Below are positions 11,945-22,662 of a DNA stretch of 64,000 nucleotides, in pieces. The notes under the pieces were generated by a model. That model was not told the DNA's origin, did not search any database, and saw only the letters and a program-made list of their open reading frames with translations. The position numbers and the translations under genes are program-made. Source of the DNA: Ophiura sarsii. Lineage: Eukaryota > Echinodermata > Ophiuroidea > Amphilepidida > Ophiuridae. The stretch is taken from contig CM069450.1 in NCBI GenBank assembly GCA_035610835.1, positions 32,480,971 through 32,544,970 on the forward strand. Reading direction: 5' to 3'. Positions within the stretch are counted from its first letter, which is position 1; each line of letters opens with the position of its first letter.

Positions 11945-14096
11945 GTTTCGCTGAGATATGATGGACTTCAAAGCGTTGAAGCAACACATTTCCAAATAGT
12001 ATGCGTCTATCCATGAATTTAAACTTACCCAAACAAATAGCGCGCTATTCAAACGTACAAGCGACACATATAATTGATCAACATTTATTCTTAGAGTTTT
12101 TATCCTTCTTGTATAAACATGACAAGAGGATAAATTCGGAAACACAAATTGGACAATTTCCATTCAATTGGACAACGGCGCGAGAGAACTTTGGGGCCGC
12201 GTTACGTCCGTGGCCATATTGTTGATATTACTATAAAAATCACATATTGTCTTCTTTCTAAACTAGCACAGAAATCATGTAGTATAACATTTTACGAAAA
12301 ATTTAAAAAAAATGCATTTCAATTTCAATTATTAATCATTAACTATCGACTATCGATTAATATATTGAAACATTATATTGGATATGAAACAAGATGGCGT
12401 CAACGACCCGAATCAAACCAGTGGCACGTACGAAGTTAATTTCGTATTTACAAACACCCGATAATGCAAAAACGTTACCCAAAGTTATTATTGAAGTACT
12501 CAATAAAGTAATATAACACCCGATAGTTATTACGATGGCTTTCGTGAAGAAATGTCAATGCATTTCTCATGGTGATTCCAAATGTGGTAGTGAAATTCAA
12601 TATTGTTGACATTTTTGAAACATTTTTTGAAATGTTGGAATATTTTGAACAAACCAATCTAAAAAGGAATATTTGAGTTACGTAAATTAACTATATAGGT
12701 AAGACGATATCACATTCTGATTAAAAACTGTAATGATAAAACTTCTTTTGACAATGATTGATTCTCGCACGAAGTCAATTTAAAATTCTGACTCCAGAAT
12801 TGTCTTCTCTATATTTCTGACTCCAACAGTTTATTCTTTGTATTTCAACTAATCGTGTACCTGACCGGCAACCATCTTGCGACCTCCTTATCATCTAACG
12901 TATCATTAATATATCGGCTCAGCCGGGCATGGCCCATATGATATCATCAAAATTATGGAAATAAATTGAATTGAGCATCGCATTCAAGGAACAATTTCTA
13001 AATATTACATTAAACGTGATCTTTATAGTTATTGCCATGGTGTTGTCAAGGCCTTTGGTAATCCGAATCTACAATGCCTTTCTGGTCACGGTAGTTAACC
13101 TCGGCACCCAAAAAATGTTACTTTTAATTTTATATTTAGGCTATTGTATTTATGTAACCCTTTATCAGATTGACTTGTGTTTGGGCTTATATTAAAGGCG
13201 ATGTAATACCTATTAATAATCCGAAGAGAAACAATATATATCACTTGTGATTAAACTACGACAGCTCGTTAAGCACAATTAGTCGGGGTATTTGAGGAAG
13301 TGGAGGAGGAAGTGGAGTAGGAAGTGGAGAACGAGGATAAAACTGTCTAATATATGGGAAGAAATGGAGTGCTGTCCTGTAATAGAGCTTTCTAATTATT
13401 ATTATTGCGCCATTTTGGTTTTAAATGATGTGAGCATGCTTTACGTCATTTACTTAAAGTTTCAATTAAGCGAATTCAAATATGGTTTTAAAATAGTTTT
13501 GTCTGTTTTAAAATTTTACTTCAAAGAAAATTGGAAAAGGGTTTATAAAGGCTCTGTTTTTATTGTAAAAGAAATATTTCTGTAATTTAGTTATTTTTCC
13601 AATATTTACAAATACGTATGCCCTTGGGTTAAACTTGTCCAATTAGATTGTGACTGTTTAAAATTACTTCTTTCGCCGCTAAGGTTATAACTTTCACTCG
13701 AATCCGTATCTACTGCTATTTTAATAACTGGGTCACGTATTTTAAAGAGCACTGACTGATATACTTTACATATGGTGGGAATCTGATCAAATCATATCTT
13801 TGATCATAATGTTCCATACACATATGACTATGACTAAACAAATCTAGCAGCTGTCAATCAACACATTTCCAGTTTGGAGAATAAATATATACCTTAATAA
13901 AATAACTCTCCATCATGTAGTCACGGCTTTTGTTATATCTCGTCTTGACTAAGAACATCTTCTGCATGTTGACACTACACTACGGCAAATAAGCAAATAC
14001 ACAAAACGTGTTGTGAACGGCAGATCGTGATTAGACCACAACAAGTGTTGATAAGGAAACAAATTGTTTCCAAAGCGTCAACGAGTAAAAGTGGTT
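11945..14096. other. unassigned AT-rich sequence with a short minisatellite
   Basis: The only structure noted is a purine-rich minisatellite at about 13294-13336, in which GGAAGTGGAG recurs three to four times. Short frames (62-97 codons) carry no recognisable domain. Confidence 0.35.
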
Positions 14097-14099
14097 TTC

Positions 14100-14950
14100 A
14101 TTGAACTAGATAATATAAAGAATCTAATGTTATCTTATAAATCAAGTGTGAGTCAAAAAGAAGTTGTACTGGAATGAATATGTATTCACAAAAAGCAAAT
14201 TTGACAAAACCAATGAGGTACGTTTTGAACGTTTTGCTGTCAAGAGTTATGCCTGTTTTAATAAATGAAGCCATAGTGGGAGCTGTCGACGAAATACTAA
14301 ATCCTTTTAAATTATACATCTAAATGAGGAGCAAAGAGTGCAAATTCATTCAAATGCAAAAGGTATTTATACTCGAGATATTCAAACAATAAAGCACGTA
14401 TTCAAAGAACATATTATTTTACTAATCTTACGTAAAGCATCAATGGAATTGCCACTTGCTATCAACAGTTATGTCTGTTGTTATAAAAGAACCTGTCCGG
14501 GGAATGCTAACTGTTTTGAAATTTGCCGCTAACGGATGAGGAGCATGCAAATAGTAAAGACTCATTCAAATTCAAATTCAAAAGATATTTATACCTGGGA
14601 CATTCAGTCACAGAGATGAATTAAAGTACGGATAAAATCAATATTCAGCGATACAAAGAGTTATAACATTTTCATAAAAAACACAATTATTTCAGCTGTC
14701 AACGAAATTCATAACGAAAAAAGCAACAGACACATTTAAAACATCATTCTCATTTCAGAGAGAAATTTATTTACATCCGGATTTACATGTATTCCTCATA
14801 ATATGAAACACGAAATCAGACAAAAGGGGAATATTTCAGTGTTGAATCAAGTTTTAGCTACAGATATTGGATTTTATGTATGCCATTCTACTGTGTTTTT
14901 GAATCTCTCGAATTTAAATCTTTTTTGAATATCAATAACTGTTTTCAATA
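14100..14950 (+). repeat. degenerate tandem repeat, units of about 220-240 bp
   Basis: Three or four diverged units can be lined up by recurring phrases: ATTCAAATGCAAAAGGTATT / ATTCAAATTCAAAAGATATT, GTTATGCCTGTTTTAATAAA / GTTATGTCTGTTGTTATAAA, GCTGTCGACGAAAT / GCTGTCAACGAAAT, and ATGAGGAGCA twice. The units are too diverged for precise ends. Confidence 0.55.
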
Positions 14951-15795
14951 TGTACCCTTTGCTCCTCACTTCGATTGATAATTTGAAGGATTATAAAGCA
15001 TCCGTGGACAGCTACTAAAATTGGTTATTTGATTAAAACCGGCATAATTCTTGATATGGAATACCATTGAGGGATAATCACAATTGGCAGATATTTTAAC
15101 GAAAGGGAATATTTCAATGCTGTAATTTTGTTGAATAAAGAAACTTTGATGACAGTTCATTCCCACATGATGAATGCACGAGTCCTTGCGTGAATGTACC
15201 CGCCATACAATACCCTGGACTGCGCAATTTTGAAATGGATCATATCTTAAACTGCATATTTTCCCCTTTAAACTCGTTTGCAACCTTGAACGATGCACAC
15301 AAACGGTGTATTTATATGTTGCAGAGAATACTCCTGACACGGCTTCAAATTATATTTCAGTAAGATTGTCAGATTCAAAGTATTCACCATTATATACCTA
15401 ATTCATAACTGGAGCCATAATCCGGTCGACATAAACATAGACATACACTGAATGAAGCGTGAAGCGTGTGACGTCACGCCGGACATTGGGTCGGCAGTTG
15501 CCATTGCGCATCCTGTATTGTTTAGAACCCGTGCTTTTAAAACTTGCGCCAAAGCATTATAAAGGGCATAGTGGACAGTGTTGTTGTCAGATGCTGTTAT
15601 CTCATGCATGTATCGACAGTCCAGTCCCTTCGACCGTTGCTTTTCTTCATAAACATTGCTGTCACCCATCTATACTCTCCCTATACTTTACTGTCCCTAC
15701 CCATGCTTCAACTTACACTAGGTATCAAGGCTCCCTTATTCACCAAAATCACGAATTTGATATCATAATATTTCAAAGCTCCTATCACAGAGCTA
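14951..15795. other. unassigned sequence
   Basis: Nothing recognised. Overlapping frames on both strands around 15400-15820 are incidental. Confidence 0.3.
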
Positions 15796-16878
15796 CACTG
15801 AAAAATAATTTGGTGTCATTTTGACACTAAAACAAGCGTCAAAAAATGGGTCATCAGTTGGCCACCTAAAGGTGTCAAATTGACACCATTATGGGTGTAA
15901 AATATGACACCTTTGGGTGTCATATTCATTTTGACACCTTTGGGTGGTTACCTGAGGACCCATTTTCGAAAAATGTCATTACACCCCAAATGGGGTGTAA
16001 TATTGACTCTCGTAAGAGTCATATTGAGATAGCACATGTTTAGGAGCCGGTAAGACTGGTAAGTACCGATCTGCTCCATTTCCAGACATTTTTGATAATA
16101 ATTATGATACAATTAGCGTAATGTAAGACGTCCGTATGAAAAAGACGACCACTGAGCCAGATAAATCGGGCTACATGTATATGTAATGTTGCACATATCA
16201 TCGTATGCATGCATGACGAACACACACATAGTACTAGTAGGTCCATGCACGACCACCCCGTCCAACAAAATGCTAGTCTCTGACTATGAAATTGTAATTT
16301 ATTTCATCAGTTAGTTGGCGCAATCTTAAACAACATGAACAAGGCTTACATTACGCTAATTGTATCATAAGTATTATCAAAAATGTCTGGAAATGGAGCA
16401 GATCGGTACTTACCAGTCTTACCGGCTCGTAACATGCAAACAAAATGGCGACGAGAAAACGCATGCGTTGATGTTGATAGACGCCCAATTTGGTGTCAGA
16501 ATTACACCAATTTGGTGTCAGAATTACACCAATTGGTGTCAGAATTACACCAGTTGGTGTCAGAATTACACCAATTGGTGTCAGAATTACACCAATTGGT
16601 GTCATGCTGCTTCGACACCTCTAAAAACCGTGAGCTTTCCCGCCAACTATTGACGCCCTTGGAGTTATTTCAATTAATCTGACACCAGTTTTGGTGTAAA
16701 TCACTAAATGATCACTGAAAGGTGTCCGTCGGACACTTAACGGTGTCACCGTAAATTATGTGCAAACCCATATCATTGACGATTACACCAATTTTGGAGT
16801 CAAAATAACACCTTTGTAAGCGTCATTTACAGTTGACTCCAAGAAGGTGTCGCTGTGACACCAATTTATTTTTCAGTG
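15796..16878 (-). mobile_element. non-autonomous TIR element, copy B (inverted)
   Basis: Reverse-orientation copy of 2832-3946. It begins CACTGAAAAATAATTTGG and ends TTATTTTTCAGTG, flanked by TA at 15794-15795 and 16879-16880. The short block built on ACACCAATTGGTGTCAGAATT-type units has expanded to five or six units here (about 16490-16605), against two to three in copy A. The block of about 90 bp that is doubled in copy A is single here. The internal inverted repeat is conserved. Confidence 0.87.
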
Positions 16879-16880
16879 TA

Positions 16881-17613
16881 AATATACATTCCAACTCCAA
16901 CACACCCACCACACAATCAAGGACAAAGAATAAGCAACAAAATGAGAAAAATAAAAAGGGTTATAATAAGAAACGATATCTCCAACTTCTGACTTGCTTG
17001 ATCGTATTCATAATACCAGCCCAGCGAAGCATATTTCACATTCAAGGGCATCTTGTGAAACGGATAAAAATGACTTCAATTTTTAGCAAAAGCTAAACAG
17101 TCTAAAATAGCATTACCCCATGTATACTGACCTAATTCATTTTTTTTTAAACATGTTCAACATTTTGAGCGTAGTGATCATTACGCTAGTATGTATACAT
17201 TGAGCGTCCGAACCATCTGGAACTTTGTCATAGCGAATGGGAAACGTATACATAGCGTTTGTCTAACGATGGCTAAAAAATGACCAACGAATACACAACG
17301 TATTCCGACGTACATGTACGAGTACATCAACTTTCACTAGGCGTCCATCTAACGTGCATGCCGCTAGACTACCGATATAGTAACGTGCATTTACAGTACA
17401 TCTTCCGTATTAGGTAGAGCGTATTTAGTCTGTGACGTAACCGAGCTAACTTCCTTCATCATTCCTGCTCAGCTGGTCATCAGAGATGGGAGATGCTCAG
17501 AGACTCCGGATTCAATATATCTTCGGGCCATTCATCTGCATCCTAAAATGACCTGAACCAGCGTTGCCATTACCCAGTAAATTATTCCTTTCATCCGAGG
17601 GGCGTGTCCGTTT
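16881..17613. other. unassigned sequence
   Basis: Nothing recognised. Confidence 0.3.
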
Positions 17614-17815
17614 GCCTGCTAGAATGTATGCCACTTATATACCAACACATGACCGACGGAGACCTGGTCGTCCAAGCATATTTGAAGTACATACAGCGCT
17701 TACTTGGTGACAATGAAGGCATGTTTCAAGAACGTCAGATAGCCACTCTTTCTAACAGATCGCTGTGCTTGGAGAAAACTTGTGGTCGCCTGCTCCGCAG
17801 CCGAAGGATGATGAC
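17614..17815 (+). pseudogene. RTE-like LINE 3' end, short copy
   Basis: Matches 10074-10277 closely. It begins GCCTGCTAGAATGTATGCC and ends GCCGAAGGATGATGA. It encodes the last part of the RTE protein (PTHDRRRPGRP, then YIQRLLGDNEGMFQERQIA), with a small deletion after the first motif and an extra base near 17755 that break the frame. This is a dead, strongly 5'-truncated insertion of the family at 9.6-10.3 kb. Confidence 0.88.
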
Positions 17816-19189
17816 GTTCTTGCAAGTTTTCATTCGTTAGTGACGCACTAGGCATACGTTGGGGATTCGTTGGGAGTTCGCTACGAAACAGATTTTGGCC
17901 GAGAATATGAGCGCATCTGGACTTTGCCAAATGTGAGCTCTTTTCGCTACATTGACTGTGTGACAGGGCCTACACCCGTAATGAACTAACAATCGATGAT
18001 ACCGTGCTGCTAGTGGTTCGTAACTAATAAAAGTGTATGTATTCATTTTCAACTCTATCCAAAATAGACTTGTGTCCATAAAATCCAATCTCACATTATA
18101 TTTCTGTTATTCATGACATGTAAATATCAAAGGAAAGCATAGTCAAATACTTGAACAAAGTCGATGTAATTCATGTCATTACAAACACTTATTAGGTTTC
18201 AGCAATTCTATTACGTACGTAGATTGGAAAGGGTGGATTTAGTACGCCTCCGTCAGTAACCAAAGATATTCTAATTAGGGGCATAGACCTTTTTACCGTC
18301 TATGTGAGGGGATACTTATGTGCGCCAAGTCGTTTGAAGCTATGTGTGTTTCGGACCACCAAGATAACGACCCTGTCATGAAATAACTCAACACCAAGTC
18401 ATCAAAATATTATTCACTCTCGTTCCCTGAACGATTGTATCTATTAGTATCGATCTGAACATTATGCACACATTATCCATGTGCGAGTGGGTTCGAGTTT
18501 AAATCTATAAAAGCACTGCGAGGAGAAATTATGTTCAATTATCACAAATATAGTTACATCAATCGGACACGGTCAATGCCCATACTACAGTGCAACATAC
18601 CATAAACACCCTTTATTTCATTTGGTTATACGCCACCTCCTTTTGGTCCATGAAAAATGAATATTAAACCAATTCAGTATGTGATCCAAATACAAAGCAC
18701 ACATCTTCAATTTATACATGTCTAACCACCTTTCCTTTCATTATTATCTATTGTCTTTCTATTGTTGCATCAGCCCTTTATTTTGTAGGAAGAGGCACCA
18801 TTCAGGTCACGGCATATGAACAGCCCGTTATCTAGCCAAGAGACCATTATTAGACAAAGGTTTTTGATAATGTCCTCTAGCTCACATAACGTCGTCTGTC
18901 CTATAGTAACCTCTTCAAGAATATTGAGCAGATGAACAACAAAAAAGACAATACAAACAATGAAAAGAAAAGTGGATTACCTACGAAAAGTAGCATCACC
19001 TATCGGATTAACACTTCCGAGTAAACATCACATTAACCGATTTAAGTAGGCCTAGCAAAAGTAACACGATCAATAGGTATTCAAATGTGGATGAATTCCT
19101 GATCCTGAAGTAGGCTTAATCTTCAATGATTGTGTTATAAATAATGCACATCTGAAGGCACAATCAAACATTAGTATTTTGATACTATA
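17816..19189. other. unassigned sequence
   Basis: No gene or repeat was recognised. Confidence 0.35.
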
Positions 19190-19406
19190 AGGATAGTGTT
19201 AACCTTTTTAATATGAAATTTATCAAGCGCTGTAACGTTTGAACTATTAATGTGATATTTAATAAATGGAAATGAAATGAGTCAGATAATCCATTTTGGT
19301 ACTAAAATGCTGATTTTTACATTTTTAAATCATTTCAAAACTAAACATTTGTATGTAAAAATAAACCAGAAGAGAAATGTCTTAGGGACGCACTATTCGA
19401 TACTCA

Positions 19407-19456
<50 letters not shown>

Positions 19457-20640
19457 AGATGACCCACTGCTGATTTAAAAAAATAAAAGAAGATGACTCG
19501 CCCAACTCAATGGTAAGAAAAACAATAAAACCTAAAAATAAAATAAAAATTGCAGCCTTTGCCAAAAAAAATGCCAAAATTGTGATTTTTTTAACCTCCA
19601 AAATAACATTTTGGGGGTCAAAAGTTTAAAAAAAATTAAACACTTTTTAATCTAACAACTACAAAATGTTCCAGAGAACATGTTACGATGAATTTGGTAC
19701 AATTTCAGCATATTTTGTTTGACCCAAAATGTAATTTTGGAGGTTAAAAAAATTCACATTTTTAGTGTCTCAATAGTATGATCAAGCAATTTTGGGCATT
19801 TTTTATTCAAAAACAATTTTGTTAGCTGCTCCCAAATAAATTTGGTCAAAAAAGTTATTTTGGGTGATTTTCTCAACAAAAACAACATTTTTGGTCAAAA
19901 TTGATGCCAAAATCGATTCCTTGATCCAAATCCTTTCCAAAAATGTATACCTTTGTATGATTAATAGTTAAAAATTACAGCACTCGATAAATGCAACAAA
20001 TCCCATCAAAACCTTCCTTGCGCAGAAGATGTTGATAAAAAAAAGGCAAAAAAGGTGAGAAAAAGGGGGGGGGGGAATCAGAAGAAGAAAAAAACATGTT
20101 GGCAATTTTTGGTCAAAACTTCAAAACAATACAGCTTTAGAAGAAAAAATAAGAAAATTGGCACTAGATTAGTGTCTTAATAGTATAAACAAGCAATTTT
20201 TGGCATTTTTTACTCAAAAATAATGTTGTTAGTGTTTTTAGCTTATCCCAAATAAATTTGATCACAAAAGTGTATTGTGATTTTCTCAACCCAAAAAACC
20301 AATTTGGGTCAAAATTGACGCCAAAAATGGATTCTCTGACCCAAATCCCTTCCAAAAATGTATACTTTTCTATGCATTTGATTAATAGTTTAATAATTAC
20401 AGCGTTCACAAAATTCAAAAAGTGACTTCCTTGAGCCCCCCCCCCCCCCCCCCCCCCCCTAAGGGGTGGGGGGGGGGGGCTGCCAAACTAGTAATATGAT
20501 GTATTTAGTAAACATTTTTGGAAAGGAGATGAGTCGGAGAATCCAGTTTTTGTATCGAATTTCACAAAAAAATACTGATTTTTTCAATTTTTGACCAAAG
20601 AAAAAAAAAGATTTTTTTTTGGCACAAAATTTCGAGACGT
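19190..20640 (+). repeat. dispersed repeat with long G/C runs, tandemly rearranged
   Basis: The phrase ATCAAGCGCTGTAAC...TTTGAACTA, followed by a block with GAGTCAGATAATCC / GAGTCGGAGAATCC, is shared with copies at 26.6 kb and 62.4-63.3 kb. Within this tract a block of about 200 bp (AATAGTATGATCAAGCAATT ... AAATAAATTTGGTCA ... GATTTTCTCAAC) at about 19770-19900 recurs at about 20170-20300. It contains a 49-base G run (19407-19455) and a 24-base C run (20436-20459) that is followed by a G run. Confidence 0.7.
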
Positions 20641-20870
20641 CGATTTGGGGAATCGAAAAGCAACCAGTATAAAAAGAGGCGGAGAGGGAGGCAAGTGTGT
20701 GGGGTGTGTGGGAGTGGGAAAGGTCGTGACTGATGGTATTTTCTTTTTCGTGTTAATCTATACGCAGCTGAACTTGATTCTGAAATTATTCGCATTGAAA
20801 TTTGATATAGAGGGCCTTACAAATCATTTCAGCGTTTTAGAATAGAATATGTATTACCTGCCATGGTATA

Positions 20871-20910
20871 ACCAGGGAGGTGTTAAAATTCTATTCAACA
20901 CCTCCCTGGT
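20871..20910. repeat. perfect hairpin
   Basis: Arms ACCAGGGAGGTGTT and AACACCTCCCTGGT are separated by a 12-base loop. The function is unknown. Confidence 0.7.
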
Positions 20911-21560
20911 ATAACATAATCATTTAATAATATGATCATAGATCAACTCACGTTCCTGTAGTTTCTTGTCAGCAATCGCATGTAGGCCTATATAAAGGCA
21001 TTTCCCAAGTATATCCAAACATACAAAGTGCGTATAATTCCTTGTTATCGGCGATGTTTTTTACACAAATCTTACAGTATAGTAAAACTATCATTGACAT
21101 GCAATAGGCTTCTTGACTTGAGCATGCGCATTGCTTTTGGTAATACACTCTATTCGAGATTGTAAATAGAGCTCAAAATTGGTACCACCTGTTACATCTA
21201 TATAACTGACTCCAAAATACCATGGTCGGATCAATACGACTAAAGATTATGCTAAATTTGTTTATATCAATTTTAAATCAGTTAAATCCATGTGTGTACC
21301 ACCTAAAGTATTTCATGGTTTGCTAACTTCAAGGAGGTTGTATATTACGTCATGGGGTACTAATCACCAGACCAACATTATGTATAGTCTGTTGCAAAGT
21401 TTAGCGATGTCAAAATTAGTATAACAGACACCTTCATATTATTACTAGATCAATTGTACAATTTTGATTATATAACTTACAAATTATCATCTTTATTTAT
21501 TTGTATCGTTACCATGGTTACGGTGTATCAACATGTAATGTATGAAAGATAAAACACTCA
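20911..21560. other. unassigned sequence
   Basis: Nothing recognised. Confidence 0.3.
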
Positions 21561-21678
21561 TAGTAGACCATCAGCAATAATCATGGTCGCCGGCGCGCCT
21601 CTTTTGCAGGCTCGGCCTACGGCCTCGCCTGCAAAAGAGGCCTGCCGGGCGCCCATTATTATTGCTGATGGTCTACTA
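21561..21678. repeat. 118-bp nested palindrome
   Basis: The outer arms TAGTAGACCATCAGCAATAA and its reverse complement enclose a GC-rich inner hairpin, GCCTCTTTTGCAGGC ... GCCTGCAAAAGAGGC, around TCGGCCTACGGCCTC. Weaker symmetry continues outward to about 21540 and 21700. It may be a foldback-type element or a palindromic rearrangement. Confidence 0.75.
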
Positions 21679-21700
21679 CTCGTCCTTTATCTAATACATA

Positions 21701-22211
21701 AAGACCTAAAGGGATGTCAAGAAGCACATACGTACTAGGGAGCTGGTCTATGAAACCACAACACCCCTTGTATGTATCACTGCGCATGATTGCACACATA
21801 ATGGCATATGCAGTGCTAACGCGGTAGATTCAAATGCACGTTCCCGGTGGTTATGCCTGGTGAATCATTTGTCTGCATACAAATAAAGCTACGAGGGCGT
21901 ATATAATGCATACTCATTGCTTAAATGCAGTTTAAAAACAAAAACAAAAACAAAATCATAAAATATTCTCGTACCGGTTTGTTGCCGGGGTTTGTTGTGT
22001 ACATGTCTTACGCTTTAATTTGATATGTCACAAACCCATATTAAAGGTATGGTTATGTTAAAATAAAGTCTCGAATATAGGTACTTAATTATGCAAATGA
22101 TTTAAATAAAGAGAAAAGTACAAAGAAATGTTTTAATTTGCTCATACAAAAATGTCGGAATTAAGAATATACACATTATATCTTATTCCCAGGCTTCCTT
22201 GATGAAAAAAC
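21701..22211. other. unassigned sequence
   Basis: Nothing recognised apart from a short AAAAAC simple repeat near 21940. Confidence 0.3.
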
Positions 22212-22267
22212 AAATGTGTTTTTGACTAGATGCTAATTTTAATTAGCATCTAGTCAAAAACACATTT
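22212..22267. repeat. perfect 56-bp palindrome
   Basis: Two 27-base arms, starting AAATGTGTTTTTGACTAGAT, are exact reverse complements with a 2-base centre TT. Confidence 0.85.
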
Positions 22268-22275
22268 GACTTGTT

Positions 22276-22309
22276 TATGTTATGCATACTTAAAAGTATG
22301 CATAACATA
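22276..22309. repeat. perfect 34-bp palindrome
   Basis: Two 16-base arms, TATGTTATGCATACTT and its reverse complement, have a 2-base centre AA. It lies 8 bp after the 56-bp palindrome. Confidence 0.85.
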
Positions 22310-22660
22310 TGCAAATAAAGCTTAATTAACAAAATAGTTGTAATACAAATTTGCGTTGAGGCTTTGATGTCATGTGTCTTCAAACTTAATTGAAAAAGAA
22401 GTGTTGTTGTTATTGTCATGTAAGTGATGTTGGTTTAAACGGGCATTTATGGTTAAGTTGCACTGCAATCCCGGCAATTTGCAAACATACATGTTCTATG
22501 ACACACACATAATTTCAATCGAGATTATCATCCCTGCTCTAGAAAATCTTTGGTTGAACATGGATGAATCACCATTGTTAACTGGGTTTGTTTGCGACAT
22601 TTGTGGTTGAAACGAACAATGTTGAATGGCAGTACCTGTTGCAGAAGTCACATCACAGGC
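22310..22660. other. unassigned sequence
   Basis: Nothing recognised. A 22-base G run follows at 22663-22684. Confidence 0.3.
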
Positions 22661-22662
22661 CC

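Noticed and set aside
14966..15340. 124-codon minus-strand frame
   Set aside because: No recognisable motif, AT-rich surroundings, and competing frames next to it.
19277..19601. Polyglycine and polyproline frames
   Set aside because: Direct translation of a G run on the two strands.
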